Shown: positions 54,025-64,000 of the stretch, piece by piece
Numbering within the stretch: position 1 is the first letter of the stretch
How the letters are laid out: every line of letters starts with the position of its first letter
NCBI GenBank assembly: GCA_013399855.1
Contig: VXAY01000770.1
Location: 310,001 to 374,000, forward strand
DNA from: Oxyruncus cristatus
Lineage: Eukaryota > Chordata > Aves > Passeriformes > Cotingidae
DNA: 64,000 bases
Direction: 5' to 3'
Translations under genes and position numbers: made by a program
The notes under the pieces: generated by a model
What the model saw: only the letters and a program-made list of their open reading frames with translations
The model's database searches: none
What the model was told of the DNA's origin: nothing

Positions 54025-56448
54025 TGTGCCAAGTCTTCTGTTGAGCTTTACTTTTGTTGCATATATGGCCAACAAAGCACAAGTCAGAGACTTTGCCAAA
54101 TTGACAGCAACTGGACTCAACAGCTTCGTGGAATAGGCACCCAGCAGGTAGCCCACTACAAGGAAATTGCAAGGGAATGAGTCTCTATTGCTGAAAATTT
54201 ACCTATTTCAGCATGTTCCAGACAACATTTTACTTGGACTATCATTTTATCCTGTTTGGGTTTTTGTCATTTTTAACACATATTGGGTCAATGCCTTTGT
54301 GATCTAGAAAATGCAAGAAATTCTATTCCTCAGCAGAGACTCTTTGCCTCTCTGGCACCCAAAATCTGCAAGAGACAGCCCATAAACCTGGTCCACCAGG
54401 CACACACAGCATGTAAATAATCATTTGAAGGAGGTTTTGTTTTTTTTTTTTGATACATAAACGTATATATTTGTTTTGTGTCTTATTATTGATGTTTTTG
54501 TTTCCCTACTGAAAAAGACATTTTTCTGAGGTCAAGTCAGAAAGCACTACAATTAAGATAGCATAGCCAGCCATGATCTTTTCTTCTTCTGCACATACAT
54601 TCTGATGCCCTTCTCTGCTAATAGTATTAAATCCATTTATAGGATTTATTTTCTTCTTCAGCAAGCAGGCTTTGCCCTAACCCAGGGAAGTGATCCACAG
54701 CTGCTCAGTGTTCTCAGCTGTACATGACCTCACTGCACGCACACAAGCCCCCTTTTCCTCTGCCAGCCTGCAGACACAAGTGGGTGAACACAAATATCTC
54801 TAGCATACAGAGTGTCTAACCAAGCACTTCTCTTCAAGTTACATCTCTCAGAGGCTTTGTGGGTCATTGCCTGCATGTCACATCCAAGGTTTGGCTCCTG
54901 ATCTGGCCTTCTGTGCTTGTACCTCAGCTCAGGGGTGTGAGAAGACAGTGGAGGAGAAGGGGCTTGTTAAACCATCTGAAACATCTGGATCCTGGGTAAC
55001 TTGCACCAAAAATAACTTACATTTGCTTTAGTAACTTACACAAAATCAAAAGAGACCTTCCCAGCTCTGAATAGTTAGTTTGAATCAGACTGATGGCCCT
55101 TGAGTCCTCTGGGCAAGTCCCTGGCATGGCAGATCATCAGGCTACACAATCTGCCTCATGTTTTTCTAGCTCACACAAAAACCTGCCAGGATTCCTCTTG
55201 CCAGTGTTCCTAATGGGAAACCATTCCAGCACTTCACTCTGCAGCCAGTTAAAAGCCCTCCTTTATTTCCCAGCCTAACCAAGTCATGAATACTTCAAAG
55301 CAGCTATGTCTTCTCATAGGTATTTCTTATACATCTCTTGCTTTATGATCACAAGGGAAATCAGATTTGTGTTATCAAAGATGAAGACAAACTCCCGACA
55401 GAAAATACATAAACGATGCTTCTAGTGGAGTGCAGAATTCCCATCCAAGTCATGGGTATGCTTGAGACAGCTCTAAAACAAACACCACTCCTAAAATAAA
55501 CAAACAAATAAACAAAGTGTCAGGAAGACAATTCCGATCTTCTCAAAGTTAACAGCAATACTCTGGCCCTAATTAGGGACCATCGAATTGTTCATGGGCT
55601 GAGGGATTGCCTTCAGTACCAGGGCGAGTTAAACCTTGCCTTTTATTTCACACTTGTACAGCAAGGGTCAAAGCAGGCCATCATCAAGACAGTTTTGACT
55701 ACATATATCTTATCAGGGAAAATGAAGCTTCCTATGTCACAGCCACACAGAAAAAGCACATGAAGCTATGAGCCATTCAACAAAAAAACCGTCTGCACTA
55801 AACTGTCTGATTGATCCATTGTTGTCTTTGCCAATTAAGTAAAACCAGAGCTCCTCTGTCTTTCAGTATGATGGTGCCTGTGAATCACAGGGGCTCGAGC
55901 AATTCTTAACTTCTCTCACCTTCGTATCCTATCTTACAGTAACCACTGAAGCAGCATTTACTGCATAGGACACACAGAGCCATTGTGTTAATCTGTCCCT
56001 GCAGACCTTATGGTGCACTTCGCTGCAAAAGCAATTTTCATTTTTTAACTCCAACACCCTTTAAGTGAACAAACCATTTTCAAAATTATCTTACAACTCA
56101 AAATACTCAGAGCTGGTGGCCTTTCCACATCTTTCTCTTTTCCTCTCCTTCTTCTCATCTATCACTCCTCTTTCACTCCAAGAGCCCAAAAAGGCACCAT
56201 GGACTGCAGCAAGCATTTTGGGAGCTTCTCCACTGACGTCTTCTCCCAGTCTCCATTTTGAAATAAGGATGCAGTACCAGAAAAGATGATGTTGTCCCCA
56301 GGGTTTTGGGTAGCAAGAAGAGAAGTTCCCACTAGGAAGGGCAAGGAGGTCCAAAAGGCCAGTCAACACAGGAATGTTGGTGGTGTGCAGACAAGAGCCA
56401 GAGATACCCAGTTTGTCACAAGTTTTTTGACACAGAGATAAAACTTCA

Positions 56449-56479
56449 GTTTAAATGAAGTAATTTTCTTCATTTAAAC
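56449..56479. repeat. Perfect inverted repeat, 12-bp arms, in an AT-rich motif cluster
   Basis: GTTTAAATGAAG and CTTCATTTAAAC are exact reverse complements around a 7-nt TAATTTT spacer. Within the next 40 bp lie GCAATTAC, a TCF/LEF-type ATCAAAG (56498-56504), and AAATTAG. Dyad symmetry with homeodomain and TCF words suggests a regulatory element, though no expression evidence exists. Pairing does not extend beyond the 12 bp. Confidence 0.9.
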
Positions 56480-56919
56480 ATGCAATTACTGCACTTAATC
56501 AAAGCAGTAAATTAGTTGGGTAATTTAGTTTTGGGTAAACACAGACACCTCCTCCCCTTCCCCCCCAAGACTGAAAATTTTCAGTGAAAAATAAGTGTTT
56601 TAAAGCACATCTGTCTCCACTGCATTTGCACTTGACTTTTAAACTTTTTGGCTCCTACCAAAACAAGGCATAAGCTATTTCCCATTCATTTTTAGAGGTA
56701 CTGAAAGAAATTCACTGGCTCAAAACAACTCTGCATGTTATAGGGGGCAGACTGGGTTCTGCCAATGTGGAATGGTGCTATGGCTCCCCCATAACCCATT
56801 CCTCCTCGAGAGCTTTTGGTGCAGCTGTCAGTGACTGGCACACTGGGAGCACTGCCCCATATCCCACCCCAGAGCCCAAATCCAGCCCCAGAGTGGCCAG
56901 TGAGCCAGAAATCGCATCT

Positions 56920-56955
56920 GGGAGGCAGGGGTGGGGTGGGGGTGGTCACAGGGGG
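56920..56955 (+). other. Strong G-quadruplex motif
   Basis: Five G runs lie close together: GGG (56920-56922), GGGG (56928-56931), GGGG (56933-56936), GGGGG (56938-56942) and GGGGG (56951-56955). The first four are joined by loops of 5, 1 and 1 nt, which satisfies the usual G3+N1-7 rule. No promoter or CpG island is evident nearby. Confidence 0.85.
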
Positions 56956-58346
56956 ACAGAACAAATAAATCAACACCATGAAGGCCCTTTTAATAAATCT
57001 GGTGGTCATATTTTTAGAGCCTTGTATAATATTAATGTAAATCCCTTTGATGAGCTCACAGCATGAGCCTAGGGTCTTAAAATTTTGCAACTTCTTTTCC
57101 TAGTTTTTTCCTTTACTTCTTAGAAATACAGGTAGATTAGCCAATGAAGTCCATGTTTTTGCTCCAGCCTTCCTCCAACTGCCATCAGAATGAACATTCA
57201 CATGCTTGTCAGTATTCCTCGCAGTAAAGGCAAGAGTTTTGATGAGAACAATACATCCTACTCACATTTCTGGTAGTCAGGCACAGGGCTCTGGTTTCTG
57301 TGGGAACACTTATCAGAACACGGTCACATAAACCCATCCCTGAATGTTTTTGCAAAAATGTTACAAAATCAAGAAAGTGGCACTTCTTCTCATCTGGCAG
57401 ACAAACAAAACAAAGCTGAAATTCAAGCTGTGTATGAGTATACTAATTGCACCTTAATAAATTCACTTTATAAAATAAATCTTGTCGCACTAAGAGAAGT
57501 TGATATCAAAAGACCTGTAATGTGCCATTAGGGGACTGGGTTTGTCATAGCCATGTCTATCTAGCAGACATTTTAGAGGAAGTCATAGATGCGCTTCCTA
57601 CTGTGGTGACAGAAGCTATTTTCACTATAATGCTATGATAATGCAACAGCACAGATCATACTAGATATCACATTTCTAGTTATCGTGTCTGGGAGCAAAT
57701 AGTAAACTAATGTTGACAGAAGCTTTCACTGGAATTATGCTAGAAGGAGATTGAACCTGAACAGAGGTGATAATATTATTTTCAAAACACTTCCAATTAA
57801 GTTGCCTATGCACACACTGCAGTTGAACTTAAAACAATATCTAAGGGTTAAAAAAATAAGTATTCCTTGGACAGTCAACTATAGAAAGTCTACTGGTTAA
57901 ACAAAACCTAAAATATATTATCTTTACATTAATAAAATGACAACAGTAATTTCTGTGTTACTGGTTATTGCTAACATCCCTTGCCTACCTTATTGACCTG
58001 TTACTTAAACATCAAAGTGACAGATACCCAATCTGTGCCTTGGAGCCACTGATAGTTGATGGAGTAAACAGCGATTCAGTCTCTGTGGGAAAGTCTTCAG
58101 CAATTTTAGCTTTGGACTAGATCAGCTTTGATATATTTAAAAAACCCTAAACTTTTGCAATTGATTTTTAAAAGGTCAGGTATGCACCATGTGGGCTTTC
58201 CCTCCTAGCAGAAAAATGCTGTGTTACATGTGGCAGTTGCATTCATCACCAACATCAGGGAAATCAAGGCAGGGACCTCCAGAACCTGGCAAGCCCTGTG
58301 GTGCCTGTATGTAGCTCAGGATATCCACTCAGAGAGGAAGATGGTC

Positions 58347-58538
58347 CTACAGGACTACCTTCTCACAGCACTACAGGACTACCTTCTCACAGCACTACAG
58401 GACTACCTTCTCACAGCACTACAGGACTACCTTCTCACAGCACTACAGGACTACCTTCTCACAGCACTACAGGACTACCTTCTCACAGCACTACAGGACT
58501 ACCTTCTCACAGCACTACAGGACTACCTTCTCACAGCA
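58347..58538 (+). repeat. Minisatellite: eight perfect copies of a 24-bp unit
   Basis: The unit begins CTACAGGACTACC and ends TTCTCACAGCA. All eight copies read as identical, with no partial copy on either side. Because 24 is a multiple of three and the unit lacks stops, all three plus-strand frames are open through the array. One frame gives the octapeptide LQDYLLTA eight times, another TGLPSHST eight times. An ATG at 58341 in a good Kozak context (AAG ATG G) would open the LQDYLLTA frame for 86 residues, ending at 58601. Perfect identity suggests recent expansion or length polymorphism. Minus-strand frames all contain stops. Confidence 0.97.
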
Positions 58539-59021
58539 GTAGCACTGGCAGGGGAGGAGCTCCCTCCAGCACACTGTGCTTCCATGCTCTCTCCTGTTTG
58601 AACCCCAGCCACAGACTGGAGTTCTCTTCTTCGTGGAGGGTTCTGGCTAGCACCACAATCACATGGATGCCATAAATCAGCAGCTCTGTTAGCAATACTG
58701 GGAAAAAACCAATTGTTCTCATTACCTCTTCATCGCGTCCCTTGTCTTTGCTTAGTGGGCTTGGAAGAGAGTGGGCCCCTGTGTGCTGCAGCATGACTGC
58801 TTTGCTCTGGGCTGGCTCTCTACCCTCACATAAGGCCCTTCTTTATGAACATTACTTTTTCTTTCCTTTGTAAAATGTTTTTATAACTAAGAAGAAGTAA
58901 AGGGAGAACGATCCTCTAATTTAGTCCTGGTTGCAGAAATTATTAAGACCTGACGTATTGAGACCATACAGATCTGAATACCAACAGAAAAAAAAAAACT
59001 TGTCCCATCTGCAATACCCAC
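58539..59021. other. Noncoding gap between minisatellite and candidate exon
   Basis: About 480 bp. If the exon at 59022-59146 is real, this is the start of its downstream intron on the minus strand. It contains a 12-nt A tract (about 58988-58998) just inside the putative donor. Nothing else is recognised. Confidence 0.55.
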
Positions 59022-59146
59022 CTTCATTTTTATATCATCATCATCATGGCTAGGCTTTGCAAACGAAGACTTGGGAAGGGTTCTACCCACGTTTGTTGCA
59101 AGCGCGTTGGTGGCTAAAAAGGCCAATACGAGATAGGCAAGTCCGG
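59022..59146 (-). CDS. Candidate internal coding exon of an unidentified gene
   Basis: On the minus strand a strong acceptor (TTTCTGCTGTGCCTTTTGCAG, ending at 59147) precedes a 125-nt open segment, which ends at a good donor (AAG then GTGGGT, intron from 59021). Only one of three frames is open: two bases finish a split codon, then 41 codons. The peptide has a hydrophobic part (GLAYLVLAFLATNALA) and a polar tail with FAKPSHDDDDIKMK, fitting a membrane segment or signal region followed by an acidic stretch. About six CpGs fall in 100 bp, unlike the CpG-poor surroundings. There is no in-frame ATG between the upstream stop and the acceptor, so it would be an internal exon. I do not recognise the protein. 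A chance splice-like open segment remains possible. Confidence 0.5.
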
Positions 59147-62100
59147 CTGCAAAAGGCACAGCAGAAAGACTCCTTAGATACAACTGGAGTAATTAACAGT
59201 GAGCCACCTTAGCACATTGCAAGGAGATGCTACTGATTATACCAAACACCTGGTTTGTCTTTTCTCATGAGAAAATTTCAGACTCCCCCACTTCCAGTAC
59301 AGCCACCAAGTCCAACTGCTCTGACACAAGCCTTGTTCAGGCCTTTTTGAGGCATTTATTTTCTCAGAAATTAAAACTGGTGTATTGGATAGGACCATCT
59401 GGTTATCTCTAAACTCTCCTCCCTGGAAAGCCAGCAGAGGATGCTCAGACTAGAAACAAAAGTCTCTTTCATTGTGGCCATAAAGCACAGAATAAATAAA
59501 ATCAAAATCAAGGTCAGGCTTTTCCAGGCTGCTAAACTGAGCCTGCAGATGGACAGGAACAAGTGTCCAAGAAGTATTACTCATAATGTCCCAGATGTAG
59601 GAACAAATGGTTCCCTGCCTCAATTGGAGCTTTACCTTGACAGGACACAAAGCTGCCACTGGTGCTCTGCCGCAAGACTCTGCTATCCTCTCTTCCCTTT
59701 CTAGAGCTAAGGGAAGAAACAACCAAGGCTGGCTTGAGCCTTGGGGAGGCCCTTTTCAACTCATTCCCCAAACATTGCAGTAGAGGATTTTTAACTTTGA
59801 AAGGAGAAGTAAAATAAAAAAAATGAAACAGGAAAAGCCCCCAGGCTTGCAGCCCTTTCCACTGCAGACCCTGCACCAGACATGAAAGCATGTGCATTTA
59901 TACCCCCTCAGCTCTCCTCTTTTGCCCTCTTTCCACAGACAGGCTCCTTTTCTGCCTAATTTTTTTGTTTTCACTCTTTATTTAATTTAATATCTTAGAA
60001 AAGCTAGGTCATAAGCCATCTGATGACTTTGTAAATGCAAAGGGCCAATGTTGTGGAACAGACAATCTAATGACATAGTGTTTAGTGTTCCCTAAAGCGG
60101 GAGACAGATGAAGAGAAATGGTGAACCGGCAACCTTAGCATAATTAAGACAAGCCTGAGTGCTTGCTGGAGTGCCATTACATTAATCTCACATCGGTGGC
60201 ACCTGGCTAAAATTTATGAGATATGTAAAAAGGGCCTTTCTAACTGACCTTGACAAGACAGTGTTATTTATCACGTGAGGGAGCAGGAAAGGATGCTTGG
60301 TGGGAGGGGGGTGGGCACAAACGAGCTAGGAGGAAAATGAGAAGCATGGACTGAAATCTGCTTACACCTGAAATTTTAAACAAGAGTATTCCTATACAGT
60401 AGTCGCATCTGGCAACTATAATCAATCAGTACAATTTTGTATTACTAGAACACCACAGAAGGTAACAGCAGAGCAACCCAGGCATTCAGCACAGCCATAT
60501 GAAGTCAAAACTCAAAGCAGGCAGATTTCTCAAAGTGGCAGATTTTTACATCCAAGAATTCACTCAGTTTTCAAAATTCTCCTATTGTGAAATAAAATGA
60601 CACTTGTACATAAAGTAGCAGTCTCATATTGGAAAAATAACTCTGCACTAAAATTATACAGTGTATGTAACCACACAAAAAATTAATAGAAATGTATGAT
60701 GATTTTATGCATTTTAAGATGTTCTAAAAAAAAAAAATAGGAGGATGAAACTTTGGGACAAATATTTACTTCCTACATGAAAAAAACCTACCATATAAAA
60801 CCTCAAAGCTTTACAATGAAACAACTTGAGAGTCCCTTGGAGCCTGTGACACCGAGTGACTGCAGACACCGACTATATGCAAAGCTGGACCCAGGACCTC
60901 AAAGAACCTCCCTGCCAAAATACCATCTTTCTTTTCACTTCACAGAAGGAACTGAACACAGAGGTTACTTCAGTCTTGAAGGGTGCCCATCCAGAGCAGG
61001 ACAAAGAGTAGACATTATGTCTTCAGAGAAAACAATCTGGAAAATTAATTAAGTGATCTAGGCCAAACTTTTCCCTGCCCAGGAAAACAGAACTTTAAAG
61101 TTGGCTTCTGAAAGCCATAAGTCTGAAAAACAAACAAACTAACAAAAACCAACCAAAAAGAAATATTGTAGCTCGTGCATTTTCAGACTTTAAGTCATTC
61201 AAACAAGGCATCCTTAACAGCACATGTGAAGAAGTTGAAGTGCAAAGAGAGCAGGAGTCACTCTTCATGCCTGGTCTGAAGCATTCATGAGATCTGCAAC
61301 ACGGGCACTTCTGTTTGGTCACAGCATGGAGCAGCTGATCCTGCATCCACACAGCAGTGTTAGCAGAGGGCAGACAAGAACAGTATTCATTGAAGCAACT
61401 TAAGAGATGGACATTTCTTCTAAGAAACTGTCATTGGACAACTCTGGCTCTTCCTATAAGTCAGAAATGAAAACCATAAGGATGCTGCTCTGATGAAGTA
61501 AAGGCAAGGAAACTCTGACCCCTGCTAGTAAGAACACTGAGCCAAGAAGAAAGAAGAATGTAATTGATTTCTGATGGGTAATTACCACATCCTGGCTAGG
61601 TTACTTTTCTTGGGGAATGCCTCTTCACAGATGAAAAAGAAAAAAAAACAACCAAAAGCACACATTATTTTGAGCCCTGCAGCTCAAAAAATATCCGAGA
61701 GTAATATCCAGGGAAAAAGAGTAATTTCTAAGCAGAATAGATTTTCAGCATCCCAACAAAAGCACTAAGTTACTTATAAAAAAATAATATATATATGAGG
61801 AAAAAAACCCAGACAACAAAATCACCTCCTACAGACCACTTCACTATGGAGCATGTCATAACCCAGTATGCATTCTTACCAATGCAAAGGTGATTGAGAT
61901 GTGGGGAGCAGGGGCATGGAAGAAAATTTAGCTACTTAGACCCTACAAAGCTAGGACTCTGCTCCAGACCATCTTCTGGCAGATCTGACATTCCCACAGT
62001 GACTACAGAGATAGATGAGGCACATCAGCTTATAGTGGTTGAGACTGGCCCAGTGAATGTCTTCTTCCCACTGTTCTCCACCCTTCGGTTTTATCCTGCA

Positions 62101-64000
62101 TCAAATGTGTTCAGAAATCTTCAGACAGTAAGAGAACAGTCCATACAATCACCCTTGCCAGGGAACCACACAGCTGACAGCTGAGGGGCCTTGCTGACAT
62201 CTAGAAGACACAGAAGCACCTACTTCAAATCAGTGAGATTTGGTACCTGGGCAAAAGTCTGGCTCCTCTGGAACCCAAGTGTGCTGTCTTGTTTCTTCTT
62301 CCCACCTATTTTTAGGATAAAGGGAGGGAATGCAGGAGGATTTGCTAGAGTAGCCCCGTAGGCATGACCTATACCAGAGAGCCCTGTCCTGAGCCAGGTC
62401 TGCAGACAGCCATCTTCCCTATCCCACAGCTCCAGGACCCAGCACAGGCTCCATCCTCCTGGCACAAACTCCGATATCTTTCATCAAATAACACTCCCTT
62501 AAGAGATAAACATCACACTATCTACCAGAGGCAGCACCTCTGAGCAAAAAGACAAGACTCTATGGTGTATTTCTGTTGAAACTAGAGTTGTGTTGTCAGG
62601 CATTTCACGCAGAGAACCCTGCTCCTATCTGATCTGGGTTTCAGAGTTGATAGATTTGGTTTCAGAAAAAATTGTGCCCAAATTTCAGGGAAAGGCACTC
62701 CCTTCTTCCTGCTTCATCAACCCTTCATAACAAGCTTTATGGTTCCCTGTGAAAAATGACACTTTCTGTCAGATAAACCAGCACAGCTTCTTGTCCCAGC
62801 TCTTACATGCTTATAATCCCAGTTCTGCTGTCAGAAGGGACAATTCTCCAATATAAAAAGACAAACAAACAAAAAAGCACAAGGGTTTTTCTGATCACTC
62901 CCCCCCCCCAAGTACAAACATGGTGCAACACCCACCAGCAAAATTCAGCAAGGTCCATCTATTTCCAGCTCAAAGAAAATAAAACTAACTCCTAAATTCC
63001 TAAATTGACATTTCTCAAAGATGGTAACAAGAGAAATGCTGTGACCTGCCCTGACCTGGCCTTCTACAAATGTAAAATTATGAAGTTACCATGTTATCCT
63101 TGTCCAGAATTTCTTAATTCCAGAGGTTTCCTTTAATTAGGTTCGAAGAAAGGATTTAGGAAGACTAAATAAAAATCATTTCAATACCTCAGCAATTGAT
63201 TCATTAATGACTTTGCATGTGTCCTTATAACAAATTTATTTTAATCAAATCCTGTTCTTCCTGAAGTCAGGGACTGATATTTGTCTCAATGTGTGTGTTT
63301 AATTCAAACAAGTATCGCTTGTTTCATCTCACAATAGGAATCTACAAGAGGCAGTAGGTGTGCCAAATGCAGCCATAATGGCAAAGGCACACGGCTGATT
63401 GCATGACAGGCAAACAGGAGCCTTTATGTGCCAAGTTTATCCAGTCTGCCCTTATGTCAAAGGCATCATTCTCACCTGTTTGCTCTCTGCAGGGATGCCT
63501 TCCTCCCAGGCACATCCTCCTGCGGGGAACACCAAAGACGTAAACTCTCGTCTTCCCTGGTGCCCCTCTCTAGGCTCTCTCTCACTGCTGGAAATACTTT
63601 GGCCGAAGTCTGCTTTTAAACTGGTGTCTGAGAGAAAGGCTGAACAGCACATGGAAACATTATACTGTGATGAAATAGTGTAGCAGAGGAAGATACCATG
63701 AATAGTAAACTGCAACAAAGAGGAACTATTTACACATAAAAGCAGTTATCAAAGTTGCCATTCAACTTGTGTTAATCAACATGTCTGAGTACGACTAAGT
63801 CCTTCTCACGGGATAGGCTCCATCAGACCTTCCAATTTAAATAACCTTTTTTATAACTCCTTTTCATCACAGCACAAAGACTCCATTTTCTCTTTCTTGC
63901 TCTCCTTCTCTCTTTGTTGGTGCTGTTTACTCCCAAGTCTGTCTCTGAACTCTGTCTAATTAGCCCTTGATAGATCTGCTGCCCTGTTTCCACAAACATT
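59147..64000. other. Noncoding stretch, no gene recognised
   Basis: No gene is supported beyond the putative acceptor and its pyrimidine tract at 59147-59170. The stretch holds a G-rich run (GGGAGGGGGGTGGG at 60302-60315), an E-box CACGTG near 60.27 kb, AAAC-type simple repeats near 61.13 and 62.86 kb, and a C9 run near 62.90 kb. Open frames up to about 106 codons lack domains. The 60.1-60.3 kb part contains several CpG and TAAT words and might be a conserved element. Confidence 0.55.

Larger units (their letters stand above)
54025..58346. other. Noncoding stretch with a hairpin and a G-quadruplex motif
   Basis: No gene is supported. Poly-T (54440-54451) and AAAC/AAAT repeats (about 55493-55516) are present. 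The notable items, listed separately, are the perfect 12-bp inverted repeat at 56449-56479 and the G-rich motif at 56920-56955. Open frames of 132 and 99 codons on opposite strands at 56.7-57.1 kb overlap each other and look spurious. Confidence 0.6.

Noticed and set aside
56692..57090. Opposed open frames of 132 (minus) and 99 (plus) codons
   Set aside because: They overlap each other across the G-rich motif and give low-complexity proline/glycine-rich peptides, typical of spurious frames.
1..64000. tRNA, rRNA, CRISPR array, plasmid or phage origin features
   Set aside because: No T-loop/box B words in a foldable context, no spaced direct repeats other than the uninterrupted minisatellite, and no prokaryotic operon organisation were seen.

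Overview
The window looks like bird nuclear DNA from inside a large intron, or from intron plus intergenic sequence. Three things point to a bird. The only clear transposon is a decayed CR1 LINE 3' end, the dominant avian interspersed repeat. Recognisable repeat content is very low. The rest is AT-rich, CpG-poor vertebrate sequence with ordinary mono- and dinucleotide tracts. The species is not identifiable from the sequence, and there is no sign of bacterial, plasmid, phage or organellar DNA.

Layout: 1-22 kb is unannotatable noncoding sequence with poly-A tracts, small perfect inverted repeats and two weak MIR-like fragments. From 22 to 33 kb there are two CpG-dense blocks (22.56-22.68 and 28.54-28.76 kb), short motif clusters that could be enhancers, and an (AT)(AC) microsatellite at 32.0 kb. 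From 35 to 39 kb there is a strand-asymmetric A/C tract and the best ancient MIR SINE candidate. From 41 to 45 kb somewhat GC-richer sequence carries the longest open frames, which look like chance. A 103-bp direct repeat occurs at 46.4 and 48.8 kb. The CR1 fragment is at 53.7-54.0 kb. From 56 to 59.2 kb lie a 12-bp perfect hairpin, a strong G-quadruplex motif, an eight-copy perfect 24-bp minisatellite, and the one candidate protein-coding exon (59022-59146, minus strand).

No complete gene, promoter, rRNA, tRNA or CRISPR array was found. The most useful leads are the candidate exon, with both splice sites, an open frame and a local CpG excess; the in-frame minisatellite about 480 bp away in the same putative intron; and the 103-bp repeat pair, whose differences are clustered in one patch. 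If the exon is real, a minus-strand gene runs through at least the right part of the window, and most of the rest may be its intron. That is inference. The window shows no recognisable new multi-gene system.
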